In this document: in pieces, positions 1 to 9,699 of the stretch
How positions within the stretch are numbered: the stretch's first letter is position 1
Layout: every line of letters starts with the position of its first letter
Assembly (NCBI GenBank): GCA_016929335.1
Contig: JAFGIY010000037.1
Coordinates: 83,574 to 147,573, forward strand
Length of the DNA stretch: 64,000 bases
Source of the DNA: Acidobacteriota bacterium
GTDB lineage: Bacteria > Acidobacteriota > UBA6911
Direction of reading: 5' to 3'
Program-made: the position numbers and the translations under genes
Notes under the pieces: model-generated
Seen by the model: only the letters and a program-made list of their open reading frames with translations
Told to the model about the DNA's origin: nothing
Database searches by the model: none

Positions 1-76
1 ATCGAACGCATTATATCCCAGCAGCCAGGCGTAAGAGACTATCTCAAAACTCGATTCAATCAGGCATGCCTTGAAC

Positions 77-110
77 CATGTGGGTCGCGGCTGAAGCCGC
101 GACCCACATG
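77..110. repeat. Perfect palindrome catgtgggtcgcggc-tgaa-gccgcgacccacatg, REP-like
   Basis: 15-bp perfect inverted arms with a 4-nt loop; related half-sites at 5990 and 6416. Confidence 0.85.
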
Positions 111-272
111 ATTCACCGCATGTGTGAAGCTGTTCAACATGTCCCGGTTCAATGAAATCAGCTTATCCGGGCCGTCTTATTCCGCTGCCTGGAAGAGATT
201 ATTAATCCGTGAAGTCCGCGGCATATTTTCACCGCGGTGGCGGTTGAAATGGCGTATTGAATTCTCTATTAT

Positions 273-1910
273 GTGCCTTTCAAAAACTCAGGAGAACAGG
301 TGGGATCAGAACAAATACAGACTAATACCGACCGGGCAAAGATACGGGCAACAGCAGAAAGCATGGCTTCGCGCCAGCGCGAGATTTCCATTTCCGAGTT
401 CTTCAGCAAAAATCGCCATCTTCTTGGTTTCGACAATCCCCAGAAAGCGCTTCTTACGGCAATCAAGGAAGCGGTCGACAATTCGCTGGACGCCTGCGAA
501 GAAGCGGGGATTCTGCCGACTCTGAAGGTCGAGATCCGGCAGCTTGCAGAAGATCGCTTCCGAATCGCCGTCGAAGACAATGGCCCCGGGATCGTGAAAG
601 CGCAAATCCCGAAAATTTTCGGCAAGCTGCTTTACGGATCGAAATTCCACACGCTGAAACAGGCGCGGGGACAGCAAGGCATCGGGATTTCAGCCGCGGG
701 GATGTACGGGCTGCTGACTACGGGAAAATCGATTGCGATAACCTCGCGTATCGGTCGTGAAAAGCCCGCGCATTATTACGAAATCCAGATCGACACACGC
801 AAGAATACGCCTCAGATCATTACGGATAAAGTCGTGGAGTGGGAGGTCCCGCACGGAACGCGGGTCGAAATCGAGCTGATCGGGACCTATAAGAAGGGAC
901 GGCATTCCGTCGACGACTATATCCGCCAGACCGCTATCGCCAATCCGCATTGCGAAATTTTCTACACCCCGCCGGACAGCAACGAGCCTCAGCATTTACA
1001 GCGTGGTTCGGATTCGCTTCCTCCTGAGCCAGTTGAAATCAAGCCGCATCCCTATGGTGTCGAGTTGGGAGTTCTCATCCGGATGATGAAGGAAACGCCC
1101 GCGCGACAGCTCAGCGCGGCGCTGAAAAGAGACTTTTCCCGGGTCAGCGGGCGCGTGGCGGCAGAAATCTGCAAAGCGGCTGATCTCAAGCCGAATGCCA
1201 ATCCCCATACCATTGTCGTGCATGAGGCCGAGCGTCTTTACAAGGCGATTAACAGCGTCAAGATCATGAGCCCGGCTACGAGCTGTCTTTCTCCGATCCG
1301 GGAGGAACAGATTCTTCTGGGATTGCAGAAGGAAATACAAGCGGATTTTTTTACGGCAATTACACGCTCCCCGACCGTCTACAGGGGGAATCCTTTTCAG
1401 GTAGAAGTCGGGCTGGCCTACGGAGGGAAACTGCCGGGCGAGGAATTGATCGACCTGCTGCGCTTCGCCAATCGCGTTCCGCTTCAATACCAGCAGTCCG
1501 GCTGCGCCATTACGAAGGCGGCTCTCGGTATAGACTGGCGCAGCTACGGGATCTCGCAGTCCAAGGGCGCTCTTCCGACAGGACCGATGGTGCTGTTTGT
1601 CCACATCGCTTCGGCATGGGTTCCCTTCACATCGGAAAGCAAGGAAGCCGTCGCGCCGTATCCGGAAATTATGCGTGAGTTGCGCCTGGCATTGCAGGAG
1701 TGCGGCCGCAAGCTGGCCATGCACATCCGGGCGCACAGGCGCGCCGTGGATGAAGAGAAAAAGAAGTCCTATATCGAAAAATACATTCCTCATATCGGAA
1801 TAGCTCTGCGCGAGATCCTGGGACTGAGCGCCAGGGCGGAGAAGGATGTGGTTTCGACGCTCAAGGTAGTTCTCGAACGCAGCAGATCAAAGGATACGAT
1901 TGACGATTGA
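273..1910 (+). CDS. top6B: DNA topoisomerase VI subunit B
   Basis: GHKL ATPase motifs ([36 protein letters not shown]) and Top6B-like C-terminal part; followed by a subunit A gene. Start codon uncertain. Confidence 0.93.
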   Translation: MPFKNSGEQVGSEQIQTNTDRAKIRATAESMASRQREISISEFFSKNRHLLGFDNPQKALLTAIKEAVDNSLDACEEAGILPTLKVEIRQLAEDRFRIAVEDNGPGIVKAQIPKIFGKLLYGSKFHTLKQARGQQGIGISAAGMYGLLTTGKSIAITSRIGREKPAHYYEIQIDTRKNTPQIITDKVVEWEVPHGTRVEIELIGTYKKGRHSVDDYIRQTAIANPHCEIFYTPPDSNEPQHLQRGSDSLPPEPVEIKPHPYGVELGVLIRMMKETPARQLSAALKRDFSRVSGRVAAEICKAADLKPNANPHTIVVHEAERLYKAINSVKIMSPATSCLSPIREEQILLGLQKEIQADFFTAITRSPTVYRGNPFQVEVGLAYGGKLPGEELIDLLRFANRVPLQYQQSGCAITKAALGIDWRSYGISQSKGALPTGPMVLFVHIASAWVPFTSESKEAVAPYPEIMRELRLALQECGRKLAMHIRAHRRAVDEEKKKSYIEKYIPHIGIALREILGLSARAEKDVVSTLKVVLERSRSKDTIDD

Positions 1911-1930
1911 CGATTTTCGATTGACGATTG
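1894..1930. repeat. Heptamer tandem array (tgacgat/acgattg)n
   Basis: acgattgacgattgacgattttcgattgacgattg; overlaps the end and stop codon of top6B. Confidence 0.85.
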
Positions 1931-1966
1931 CAAACATAGGGCGCAACAGGCTGCAGGGAGTTGTGA

Positions 1967-3094
1967 ATGGCTAAAAAGAGCGATGCGGTGAAAAAGCCGG
2001 CGGCAGGCTCAAGCAAAAAGGTTTTAAGCGCGATACGGGCGGCGGCGGAAGACATTCATGGCAAGATCATGGCGCGCAAAAAGCCCACCATGAAACTTCC
2101 GGTACGTTCTCTTTCGAATGTCCGATATCAGCCGCAGCGCGGTTTTTTTGAAATGAAGGGACAGAAGAAGGAGCGCACGCTTACGGTTAATACCGTCAAG
2201 ACCTTCGCACAAACCCTGCGCATGGTTGCTCTTTCGAAAGAACTGGTCGAAAACGATGATATCGCTACGAAGCGAGAAGCCTATTATGTCTCCAAAAACT
2301 GGGAGGAAGCACGCTTCAGTGAGCAGCCTGAAAGCGATACCGTCATGGACGATGTCGAGGCTTACTTCGGCGTCAATCGCGAGCAGTTGGGCTTTATCCC
2401 CGAGGAAAAGGGGGGCGATGTGGCGGGCCGTCTGTTTGTCCTGGATCATGACCGCGATACCGGACAGGTGCTCCGGATCGACTGCACCAAGTTCGGCTCC
2501 GGCGCTTACAGCATCCCCATCTCCGTCGAACAGCTTCAGTTCGAAACAAATGCGGACTTCATCCTGGTGATTGAAACGGCGGGAATGTTCCAGAGGCTGG
2601 TCAAGCACAACTACTGGAAGAAGGCCAACTGCATCCTGATCAGCATGGGAGGCGTTCCCACCAGAGCCTGCCGCCGCTTCATCCGCAGGCTGGCGGATTT
2701 TAAAAAGATTCCGGTCTATGTCTTTGTGGACGGCGATCCGTACGGGATCACCAACATCTATCGGACTTTGAAAGTGGGATCCGGCAATGCGGCGCATCTG
2801 AATGAATATTTCTGCGTGCCGCAGGCCCGCTTCCTCGGTATCACTCCGCAGGACATTGTCGACTACAAGCTGCCGACTCATCCATTGAAGGACGTGGATA
2901 TCAAGCGGGCGCGCGATGCCATCAAAAACGATCCGTTCATCAAGCACTATCGTGACTGGGTCCGCGCGATCGAGCATCTGCTGAAAATGGGAGTCCGTGC
3001 CGAACAGCAGGCTCTGGCAAAGCACGGGCTGAACTACGTTATCGAAACCTATCTGCCTCAGAAGCTGGCGCACCCCGAACGATTCCTGCCGTAA
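1967..3094 (+). CDS. top6A: DNA topoisomerase VI subunit A (Spo11-like)
   Basis: Toprim-like segment PVYVFVDGDPYGITNIYRTLKVGSGNAAHLNE and overall Top6A architecture; adjacent to top6B. Confidence 0.93.
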   Translation: MAKKSDAVKKPAAGSSKKVLSAIRAAAEDIHGKIMARKKPTMKLPVRSLSNVRYQPQRGFFEMKGQKKERTLTVNTVKTFAQTLRMVALSKELVENDDIATKREAYYVSKNWEEARFSEQPESDTVMDDVEAYFGVNREQLGFIPEEKGGDVAGRLFVLDHDRDTGQVLRIDCTKFGSGAYSIPISVEQLQFETNADFILVIETAGMFQRLVKHNYWKKANCILISMGGVPTRACRRFIRRLADFKKIPVYVFVDGDPYGITNIYRTLKVGSGNAAHLNEYFCVPQARFLGITPQDIVDYKLPTHPLKDVDIKRARDAIKNDPFIKHYRDWVRAIEHLLKMGVRAEQQALAKHGLNYVIETYLPQKLAHPERFLP

Positions 3095-3115
3095 TCAGTC
3101 GCGACCTACGCGAAT

Positions 3116-4567
3116 TCAATGTGGCGGGTGGATGCGCAACAGGTGCGGAAGAATGGGTTCCTTTGTGCAGTCTTTCAGCATGAGGTAGACGTCGAGGAAT
3201 TCCTTTTCAAAGTAAGACCAGCCGGCCGGATCCGTGCTTAGATAGACAGGCACGCTATTGGCCCACGCATCCGCGATTTTCGCCTCAACCGTTCCATGAT
3301 TCCAATCCCACCCCGACCACTGGATCTGCCATTCCGGACGGAGGCCGATGCCGCGGTAGTAGTCCAGTATCGGGCTGTAATTTCCCGCAATCATCAAGCC
3401 CGGGCCGGGGACGGATTCCCGGATCATCCGGGCAAACTCCATTTTTTTCGTTTGGATTTGACGGTAGGGCGAAAATGCGATCATCGCCAAGCCGAAAATG
3501 GAAACCTGAATGATCGCCCATATCACCGTCCCTCGTCTGGACGGCACCCAGTTCCGGTATAAAGAAACACACAAAATGACGGACGCCGGCAGCGCTACAA
3601 GCAGGTACCGCGGATGCATCTGAACATCCGCATCACGCCAAAGAACAGCAACCGGCAACAGGAGACAACAGACAGTTCCCCAGATGGGATTTGGGATCGC
3701 AGGGGCCGGAGGCACAGCCTTTGTGGCCGGCGGCTTTTTCCTTTTTAACAACCTATAGCCGCCGGCTCCGGCGAGAGCCAGCCATGCGCCGGGGCATACG
3801 ATAAAGACAAACAGCAGGCTCGCCTCCAGATTCGTCCGGAATTGCCTGGAACCCATTGGAATCGCATGGAGCCAGGTTCTTGTTCTTTCCAGAAATCCCG
3901 CCGGATTGTACAAATAGAAAATGCCGGCCGGAACCACTATGACGACTGCCGCTGCAGTAACGAACAACAGCGCGGAACGAATCCGTTCGCGACGGGAACC
4001 GGCTCTGCTGAAAATGATCCACAGGAAAGCTGCGCCTAACGCAAGAGCCTGTTCCCGCATACCGACCGCAAGGCCAAAAAGGATCCCGCCTGTGGCATCA
4101 ATCCAAATGGAATGCTTATCGATGCGATTCCAGAGCATCAACGCCGATGCAATGAGCAACGCAAGCATTGGGACTTCCGTCATTATGAATCCCGAGTAGA
4201 CGGCATAAACCGGCGACACTGCCAGTGCCAGCGCTGCCATCCCGTCTGCCGGAGCTGCCAGAATCCGGCCTGCCAATTTCCGGAACAAAACCACTCCCAA
4301 TACGCCGAGGAGGATAATGCCTGCCATGACTACAATCTCAGCGTCCAGCGGTTCAAGACGGAAAATCGTCTTTAGTGATTCCCACAGCAGAATGTTATAG
4401 CCGAGAAATACCGGGCGTCCGATGCCCAGGGCGGAGAGCTGATGGGATACAATCTGTTTGAGATAATCGAAACTATCCCACTGTCCCAGGAATGGCGCAC
4501 TTCCGGCCACATACAGGTAAAATGCAATGGCAGGCAGTATCCATTGATATCGAGGAGCCTTGAACAA
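3116..4567 (-). CDS. Multi-spanning membrane protein, probable glycosyltransferase-39/PMT-like
   Basis: Many hydrophobic segments; N-terminal loop PFLGQWDSFDYLKQIVSHQ typical of GT-C-like proteins. Confidence 0.55.
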   Translation of the reverse strand: MFKAPRYQWILPAIAFYLYVAGSAPFLGQWDSFDYLKQIVSHQLSALGIGRPVFLGYNILLWESLKTIFRLEPLDAEIVVMAGIILLGVLGVVLFRKLAGRILAAPADGMAALALAVSPVYAVYSGFIMTEVPMLALLIASALMLWNRIDKHSIWIDATGGILFGLAVGMREQALALGAAFLWIIFSRAGSRRERIRSALLFVTAAAVVIVVPAGIFYLYNPAGFLERTRTWLHAIPMGSRQFRTNLEASLLFVFIVCPGAWLALAGAGGYRLLKRKKPPATKAVPPAPAIPNPIWGTVCCLLLPVAVLWRDADVQMHPRYLLVALPASVILCVSLYRNWVPSRRGTVIWAIIQVSIFGLAMIAFSPYRQIQTKKMEFARMIRESVPGPGLMIAGNYSPILDYYRGIGLRPEWQIQWSGWDWNHGTVEAKIADAWANSVPVYLSTDPAGWSYFEKEFLDVYLMLKDCTKEPILPHLLRIHPPH

Positions 4568-4667
4568 TCAAGCCTTTCGTAGTACTAAACCAAAAATCGG
4601 CATTTATTAGCAGCAAAACCTATCCTTAAGCTGACAGCTGCAGCGCGGCCGGCCTATCCGCTAACCT

Positions 4668-5678
4668 CTATTTGGTTGTGGCCTCCAGCCGCGCTGCGTA
4701 ACCGGGATAATCTCTTGCCGCAGGATAACATCCCCATGATTTGCATTTCCGAACGCTGCGAATAATCGCCGTCGCCAGCGCATCGGCTGCCAGGGCCCCT
4801 ATTATGCCTGTGTCCGGAGCTTTCTTTCGAGCCCAGGTCCCGGTGCTGATCGCGAATATGGTATCGCCATCCCAGGGCATGTGGGCGGGATAGATGCAGC
4901 GCGCCAGTGCATCGTGCGCCATTTGTGCAACTTTGGTGCATTGCACTTTTGTCAGCGACGCATTTGTCGCGACGACGGCAAGAACGGTATGGCCGTGGAA
5001 GGGAGATCCGGGTGGACGGCATTTTCGGATCTGATCCATCGATCCCACAAATCCCTTCCCATCCTTTCGTCTTGCTCCGGCAATAATTCTGCCGGTAGCA
5101 GGATCGACAATGTCGCCAACCGGATTGACGGCAGCCAACGCGCCCACTCTGAGCCCGTTCGGGTGAGACAGCGACCAGGAACCGAGACCGCCTTTCATAG
5201 CGAGTTCGGGACCGAACAGCTTGCCGACCGTCGCGCCGGCGCCGGCTCCGACATTGCCTTCCGAAACATATCCCGAATTGGCGGCTTGAATGGCTTTATA
5301 GCCCGCATCGGCGCCGGGCCTGATTTTCGGATCCCCGAGCGTCAGGTCGTAAAGAATCGCGCCGCATACAATCGGAACCCTGGCAGCGTGAGTATCAAAC
5401 CCACGTCCCTGCTCTTCGAGGTACCGTGAAATGCCCGAGCCCACATCGAGGCCAAAAGCGCTGCCTCCGGAGAGAAAAATTGCATCGACATGATCTACGC
5501 TGTTTTCGGCCCGCAGCAATTCAACTTCGCGGGTGCCCGGCGCTCCGCCACGGACGTCGACTCCGGCGATAAAAGGCTTTCGAGAAGTGATAACCGTACA
5601 ACCGGTTGGGCGCTCGCCTGATGTGTAATGGCCAACCAGGATTCCTTCTACATCGGTGATGGATGATATGCGCGACAT
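4668..5678 (-). CDS. P1 family peptidase (DmpA/L-aminopeptidase-D-esterase-like)
   Basis: ITDVEGILVGHYT, PGTREVELL, GGSAFGLDVGSG, GNVGAGAGATVGK, VVATNASLTK motifs. Confidence 0.9.
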   Translation of the reverse strand: MSRISSITDVEGILVGHYTSGERPTGCTVITSRKPFIAGVDVRGGAPGTREVELLRAENSVDHVDAIFLSGGSAFGLDVGSGISRYLEEQGRGFDTHAARVPIVCGAILYDLTLGDPKIRPGADAGYKAIQAANSGYVSEGNVGAGAGATVGKLFGPELAMKGGLGSWSLSHPNGLRVGALAAVNPVGDIVDPATGRIIAGARRKDGKGFVGSMDQIRKCRPPGSPFHGHTVLAVVATNASLTKVQCTKVAQMAHDALARCIYPAHMPWDGDTIFAISTGTWARKKAPDTGIIGALAADALATAIIRSVRKCKSWGCYPAARDYPGYAARLEATTK

Positions 5679-5989
5679 GGGGGAAGTTTTTCAAAATTTT
5701 TCAATAACCGCAACTGCTTATTCAAGAAATCCCTGATACACTTCTACTAAAATTATGGAATATCGGGAACCCGGCTTCTGGATATGTTTGATTATCGGGC
5801 TTTTCTGTCTGGGCGTTTTTATATACTGGATATGGAAGGGCGGGAAAAAATCGCGCTGAACACAAGGTTTGCCGGTCATAAAAATAACCGAAAGCACAAT
5901 TCGTCCGCGCTGAATAGGCTGTCTCAAAAACCGATAACAGGCCATAAAACTGTAGCGGCAACTACGCAATCCACACAAGAAAAAATTTC

Positions 5990-6416
5990 CATGTGGGTCG
6001 CGGCTCCAGCCGCGACTCCTGGGGTTTATGCATTTTTCTAAATCCGCGGAAACTGAATTCAGTGGAATCCTTCATTAATGCCGCGCTTGCCATGATCTGT
6101 CTGACTGATCAGTCTGGGGCCCGCGCCGCAGAAGCACTGAAAGGGCTTCGTACCAGAGCCCAGGGTTGGCCGCGTTTTTTGCGGTCAACCCTGGGAGGAA
6201 TCGTGCAAGAAACCAACCCTGAAAGGGTTGCGTACTCGCTCAACCCTTTCAGGGTTGACCGCAACGGCATATCATCCCCAGGGTTGGCTGCTAAAAGCGC
6301 AGCCAACCCTGGGCTTTGTTTCGCAGCCGCTTCGCGGCTGATCACCGGGTCCTTCCACATCATCCCAGTCTCAAATGAATAAACCCCAGGCCGTAGCTGA
6401 AGCCGCGATCCACATG
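5990..6416. repeat. REP/MITE-like hairpin cluster bounded by imperfect ~42-44-bp inverted repeats
   Basis: Ends 5990-6033 and 6375-6416 are inverted copies; internal hairpins at 6159-6195, 6214-6257, 6277-6313 and 6324-6340. Confidence 0.8.
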
Positions 6417-6552
6417 TGCGCAGGGATATCATACGAAAAGGCGAACAAGCCTCGGATAATATTTGTTTTTGCGTGATTTTGGAGACGGCAAGCTGAAGGG
6501 TGGAGTGTATAATAAGCAATTTAATTTTGCATAAATTCGGGTAAACACTGGA

Positions 6553-8583
6553 ATGCAGTCAATCAAGCGCATCTTATTGGCCGGCGGTGGTACGGCAGGC
6601 CACGTAAATCCGGCGCTGGCGATCGGCTCAGCTCTTGCCGCACCTGAAACACGAGTGCTTTATGTTGGTGTCCGTGGAAGAGTCGAAGAGGAGGTTGTCC
6701 CGCGCGAAGGGATCCCCATCAGGTACATTCAGGCATCCGGATTCCCCGGCAGCATCTCTGCCAAAATGACGGGATTTTTCCTGAAGCTCTTCATAGGAAC
6801 CATACAGTCGATCCTTATTCTGCTGCGCTTCCGGCCCCAGATTATCGTCGGAACAGGAGGATATGTTTCGGCGCCCGTCATTATTGCTGCTTCGCTTTTG
6901 CGCAAGCTTCATCTTGGTCATACCCGGGTTTTGCTGCATGAACAGAATGCGATCCCGGGGAAACTCAATCACCTCATGGGGCGGTTTGCGGATCAGGTTC
7001 TGGTTACATTCCCCGAAACGCTGGATTATTTCCCGCATAATGGCGTGGTGGTGGGCTATCCGCTCCGAAAGCGAATAGCCAAAGTCGGCCGCTCAGAGGC
7101 ATTGGAGAATATCGATCTGAAAATTCCGGAGGGGCGCAAGATTGTATTCGTTTTCGGCGGCTCACAGGGAGCAAGGGTTATCAATCACGCTTTGGTTGAT
7201 GCTTTAGGATACCTGCTTCCCCACCGGGATTCTCTGTTCATCATTCATGGGGTGGGTTTATCCAAAAACCATGAATACAACTCCTTGAAGGACACGGAGG
7301 AACGGCTGCGACGGTTGTACGGCGAGGAGCAGCTCAGGGAAATCGACGGCTTCTATACGTATCGCGCATTCTTTCATAATATCGAGCTTTTCTATGAGGT
7401 AAGCAACCTTGTGATTACGCGCGGAGGCGCAGGCAGTTTGAACGAAATTTCGGCTATGGGACTGCCCGCGCTGATTATTCCAAAATCCAACTTGCCCGGT
7501 GATCATCAGGTCATGAACGCCCGATCGATGGAAAAGGCCGGAGGCGCCGAAATCCTTTACGAGCAGATTTCTCCGGTTCAGGGCAAATTGGTAGAATCCA
7601 TTGACGGGAGACTCCTTGCCGAAAGACTTCTATCGCTTATTCGGAACGAGTCGCTTCTCGAAAAAATGAGTCGTGACAGCAGTGCTTTCCTGAATAAGAA
7701 TGCCCTGGACCAGATTCAGAATCTGGTCCTCGGAGAAAAAACCGGCGCAGACATGAATCCTTCTCCCGCATCACAAAAAGAAGCACCGCTGCCCGGCAAT
7801 AAAGCCCTCCTGGCATTGCTCGAGAAAGCCTACGAAAGGCACCGCAACACATACAAGCCTGAAACCGTCATACAGCGCGCGCAGGACCTGGAATATCTAA
7901 AAAAACGGGCAAGCGCTCTTCTGGTTCATCCCGCGTGGCAGGAGCGGAACCTCGGAGTGAAGTTAATCGGCCTTCTTCATGCGAAAGACAAGATACCCGT
8001 CCTGCTGACGCTCTTTCACGACCGTAAACGCGTCTCATTGCTGAAGAGGCTTTTCGGCGGCGATTTTGAACAGGTCGGTTTTATCCGACGGAATCTAATC
8101 ATAGCGCTGGTCCGGCTGAACGAGTTGTCTCGCGAAGTCGAAAAGGCAATATTTCTGGGATTCGAAGATCCGTACTATGAGGTCCGGGCTGAATCCGCGC
8201 ACGCAGCAGCATTCTTCAGTGAACGCCTGGCGTCCAGGGAGCTTTTTGTTTCAGCCCTGCTGAAACTCCTGAAAGATCGGAATATCGATGTTTGCTCGGC
8301 CGCCGCTGAGGCCTTGGGAAGAATCGGCTCGGAAAGCGATGCTTTGCCTGCTCTTCTTCAATTATGGGATTCGAAATTCTGGCGCATGAGAACGGCCGTC
8401 CTCCGCGGTATCCTTCATATGGTGGAACGTGGAAAAGTAACGGATCTGGATTCTCTGGAAACGCATATCCCCAAATTCATACTCACATCCACTGATTTCA
8501 GGCCGCATTTTGAGATCAAATTCGCCTATCTGCGTCTTTTGGAAACCCTTGCCAGGAAAAAAGAAAAGAGGATCGTGCAATGA
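6553..8583 (+). CDS. murG: MurG (UDP-GlcNAc transferase) with C-terminal HEAT-like extension
   Basis: N-terminal GGGTAGHVNPALAIG, GTGGYVSAPV, HEQNAIPGKLN, FGGSQGARVIN, TRGGAGSLNEI; C-terminal ~270 aa of helical HEAT-like repeats in the same ORF. Confidence 0.92.
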   Translation: MQSIKRILLAGGGTAGHVNPALAIGSALAAPETRVLYVGVRGRVEEEVVPREGIPIRYIQASGFPGSISAKMTGFFLKLFIGTIQSILILLRFRPQIIVGTGGYVSAPVIIAASLLRKLHLGHTRVLLHEQNAIPGKLNHLMGRFADQVLVTFPETLDYFPHNGVVVGYPLRKRIAKVGRSEALENIDLKIPEGRKIVFVFGGSQGARVINHALVDALGYLLPHRDSLFIIHGVGLSKNHEYNSLKDTEERLRRLYGEEQLREIDGFYTYRAFFHNIELFYEVSNLVITRGGAGSLNEISAMGLPALIIPKSNLPGDHQVMNARSMEKAGGAEILYEQISPVQGKLVESIDGRLLAERLLSLIRNESLLEKMSRDSSAFLNKNALDQIQNLVLGEKTGADMNPSPASQKEAPLPGNKALLALLEKAYERHRNTYKPETVIQRAQDLEYLKKRASALLVHPAWQERNLGVKLIGLLHAKDKIPVLLTLFHDRKRVSLLKRLFGGDFEQVGFIRRNLIIALVRLNELSREVEKAIFLGFEDPYYEVRAESAHAAAFFSERLASRELFVSALLKLLKDRNIDVCSAAAEALGRIGSESDALPALLQLWDSKFWRMRTAVLRGILHMVERGKVTDLDSLETHIPKFILTSTDFRPHFEIKFAYLRLLETLARKKEKRIVQ

Positions 8584-9686
8584 TCTATTTTCTTGGAAGA
8601 TATCTGCACCCCCAGTTTGAAATTTTTTCCTACCTCCGGCTGGTCGAATATCTTTCGGCCAGAGCTATCGGCGCCGCGTTGACTGCAATATTGCTGACAT
8701 TGTTCTTCACACCTCTTTTCATAAGATATCTCCACCGCCATGGATTCGTCGACCAGAGGCGCGACACGGGCGTCGTTTCGTCCGCCGATAAAGCGGGAAC
8801 TCCCGTGATGGGGGGAGCAATTTTTGCGGGATGCGTTCTGGTCTCGTGCCTTCTGTGGTGCAATCTCGCCAATCTCTACCTTCTTGTTGTACTGATCGGC
8901 ATGGCATGGTTCGGAACCATCGGGCTGTTTGACGATTTGACCAAGATGAGGGCAAAGTCGGGGGATAAAGGGCTATCCGAAAGCAAAAAACTTCTGTGGC
9001 AGGCGGCATTCGCAGCGTTTGTGGTTATTCTCCTCGTCAGTCCCGTATCACCTGTCCCGGCCGACCAGGCAGGCGCTTTTTACATTCCCTTCCTGAAAAC
9101 GCCGCTCTTTAACTCCGTCTGGTTTTACATGCCTATCGTGTTTTTTTTCATCCTCGTCGTCGGCAATTCGGTGAACATCACCGATGGACTGGATGGACTT
9201 GCCATTGTTCCTTCCGTATTTGTGCTTGGCGTGCTTGGGATTTTCGGCTGGATTCTGGGGAATGCAATCTGGGCAAGATATTTGAATTATCCTCCGCTGC
9301 CGGGTGCCGGCGAGCTTGCCGTCTTCTGCTCCGCCTTTGTCGGCGCGGGAATAGGCTTTCTTTATTTCAATTCCTATCCTGCGCAGGTTTTTATGGGGGA
9401 TACCGGCGCACTGGCCATCGGTGGATGCATGGCGGTGCTTTCCGTCATGCTGAAACAGGAAGCGCTTTTTTTAATACTCGGCGGGCTTTTCGTGGCGGAA
9501 GCCGTCACCTCACAGATCCAGGATAAGATAGGGATAAAATGGCTCGGCCGCCGAATATTCCTGCGCGCTCCTCTGCATCATCAGATGCAATATAAGGGCC
9601 TTGCGGAAACAAAAGTGGTCATCCGGCTGTGGATTGTGGCCGGCATCCTGGCGCTGACGGCGCTTGCTACGCTCAAGCTGCGCTGA
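8580..9686 (+). CDS. mraY: Phospho-N-acetylmuramoyl-pentapeptide transferase
   Basis: GTPVMGGAIF, NSVNITDGLDGLAI, FMGDTGALAIGG, RAPLHHQMQYKGLAETKVVIRLW; ATGA overlap with murG. Confidence 0.95.
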   Translation: MIYFLGRYLHPQFEIFSYLRLVEYLSARAIGAALTAILLTLFFTPLFIRYLHRHGFVDQRRDTGVVSSADKAGTPVMGGAIFAGCVLVSCLLWCNLANLYLLVVLIGMAWFGTIGLFDDLTKMRAKSGDKGLSESKKLLWQAAFAAFVVILLVSPVSPVPADQAGAFYIPFLKTPLFNSVWFYMPIVFFFILVVGNSVNITDGLDGLAIVPSVFVLGVLGIFGWILGNAIWARYLNYPPLPGAGELAVFCSAFVGAGIGFLYFNSYPAQVFMGDTGALAIGGCMAVLSVMLKQEALFLILGGLFVAEAVTSQIQDKIGIKWLGRRIFLRAPLHHQMQYKGLAETKVVIRLWIVAGILALTALATLKLR

Positions 9687-9699
9687 TTAGACAGATTTC

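Noticed and set aside
996-3073. Long minus-strand ORFs (265 and 349 aa) antisense to top6B and top6A
   Set aside because: Shadow ORFs opposite well-recognised genes; no recognisable family.
5993-6519. ORFs of 129 and 136 aa on both strands
   Set aside because: They are translations of the hairpin cluster, mutually overlapping and without homology; treated as repeat artefacts.
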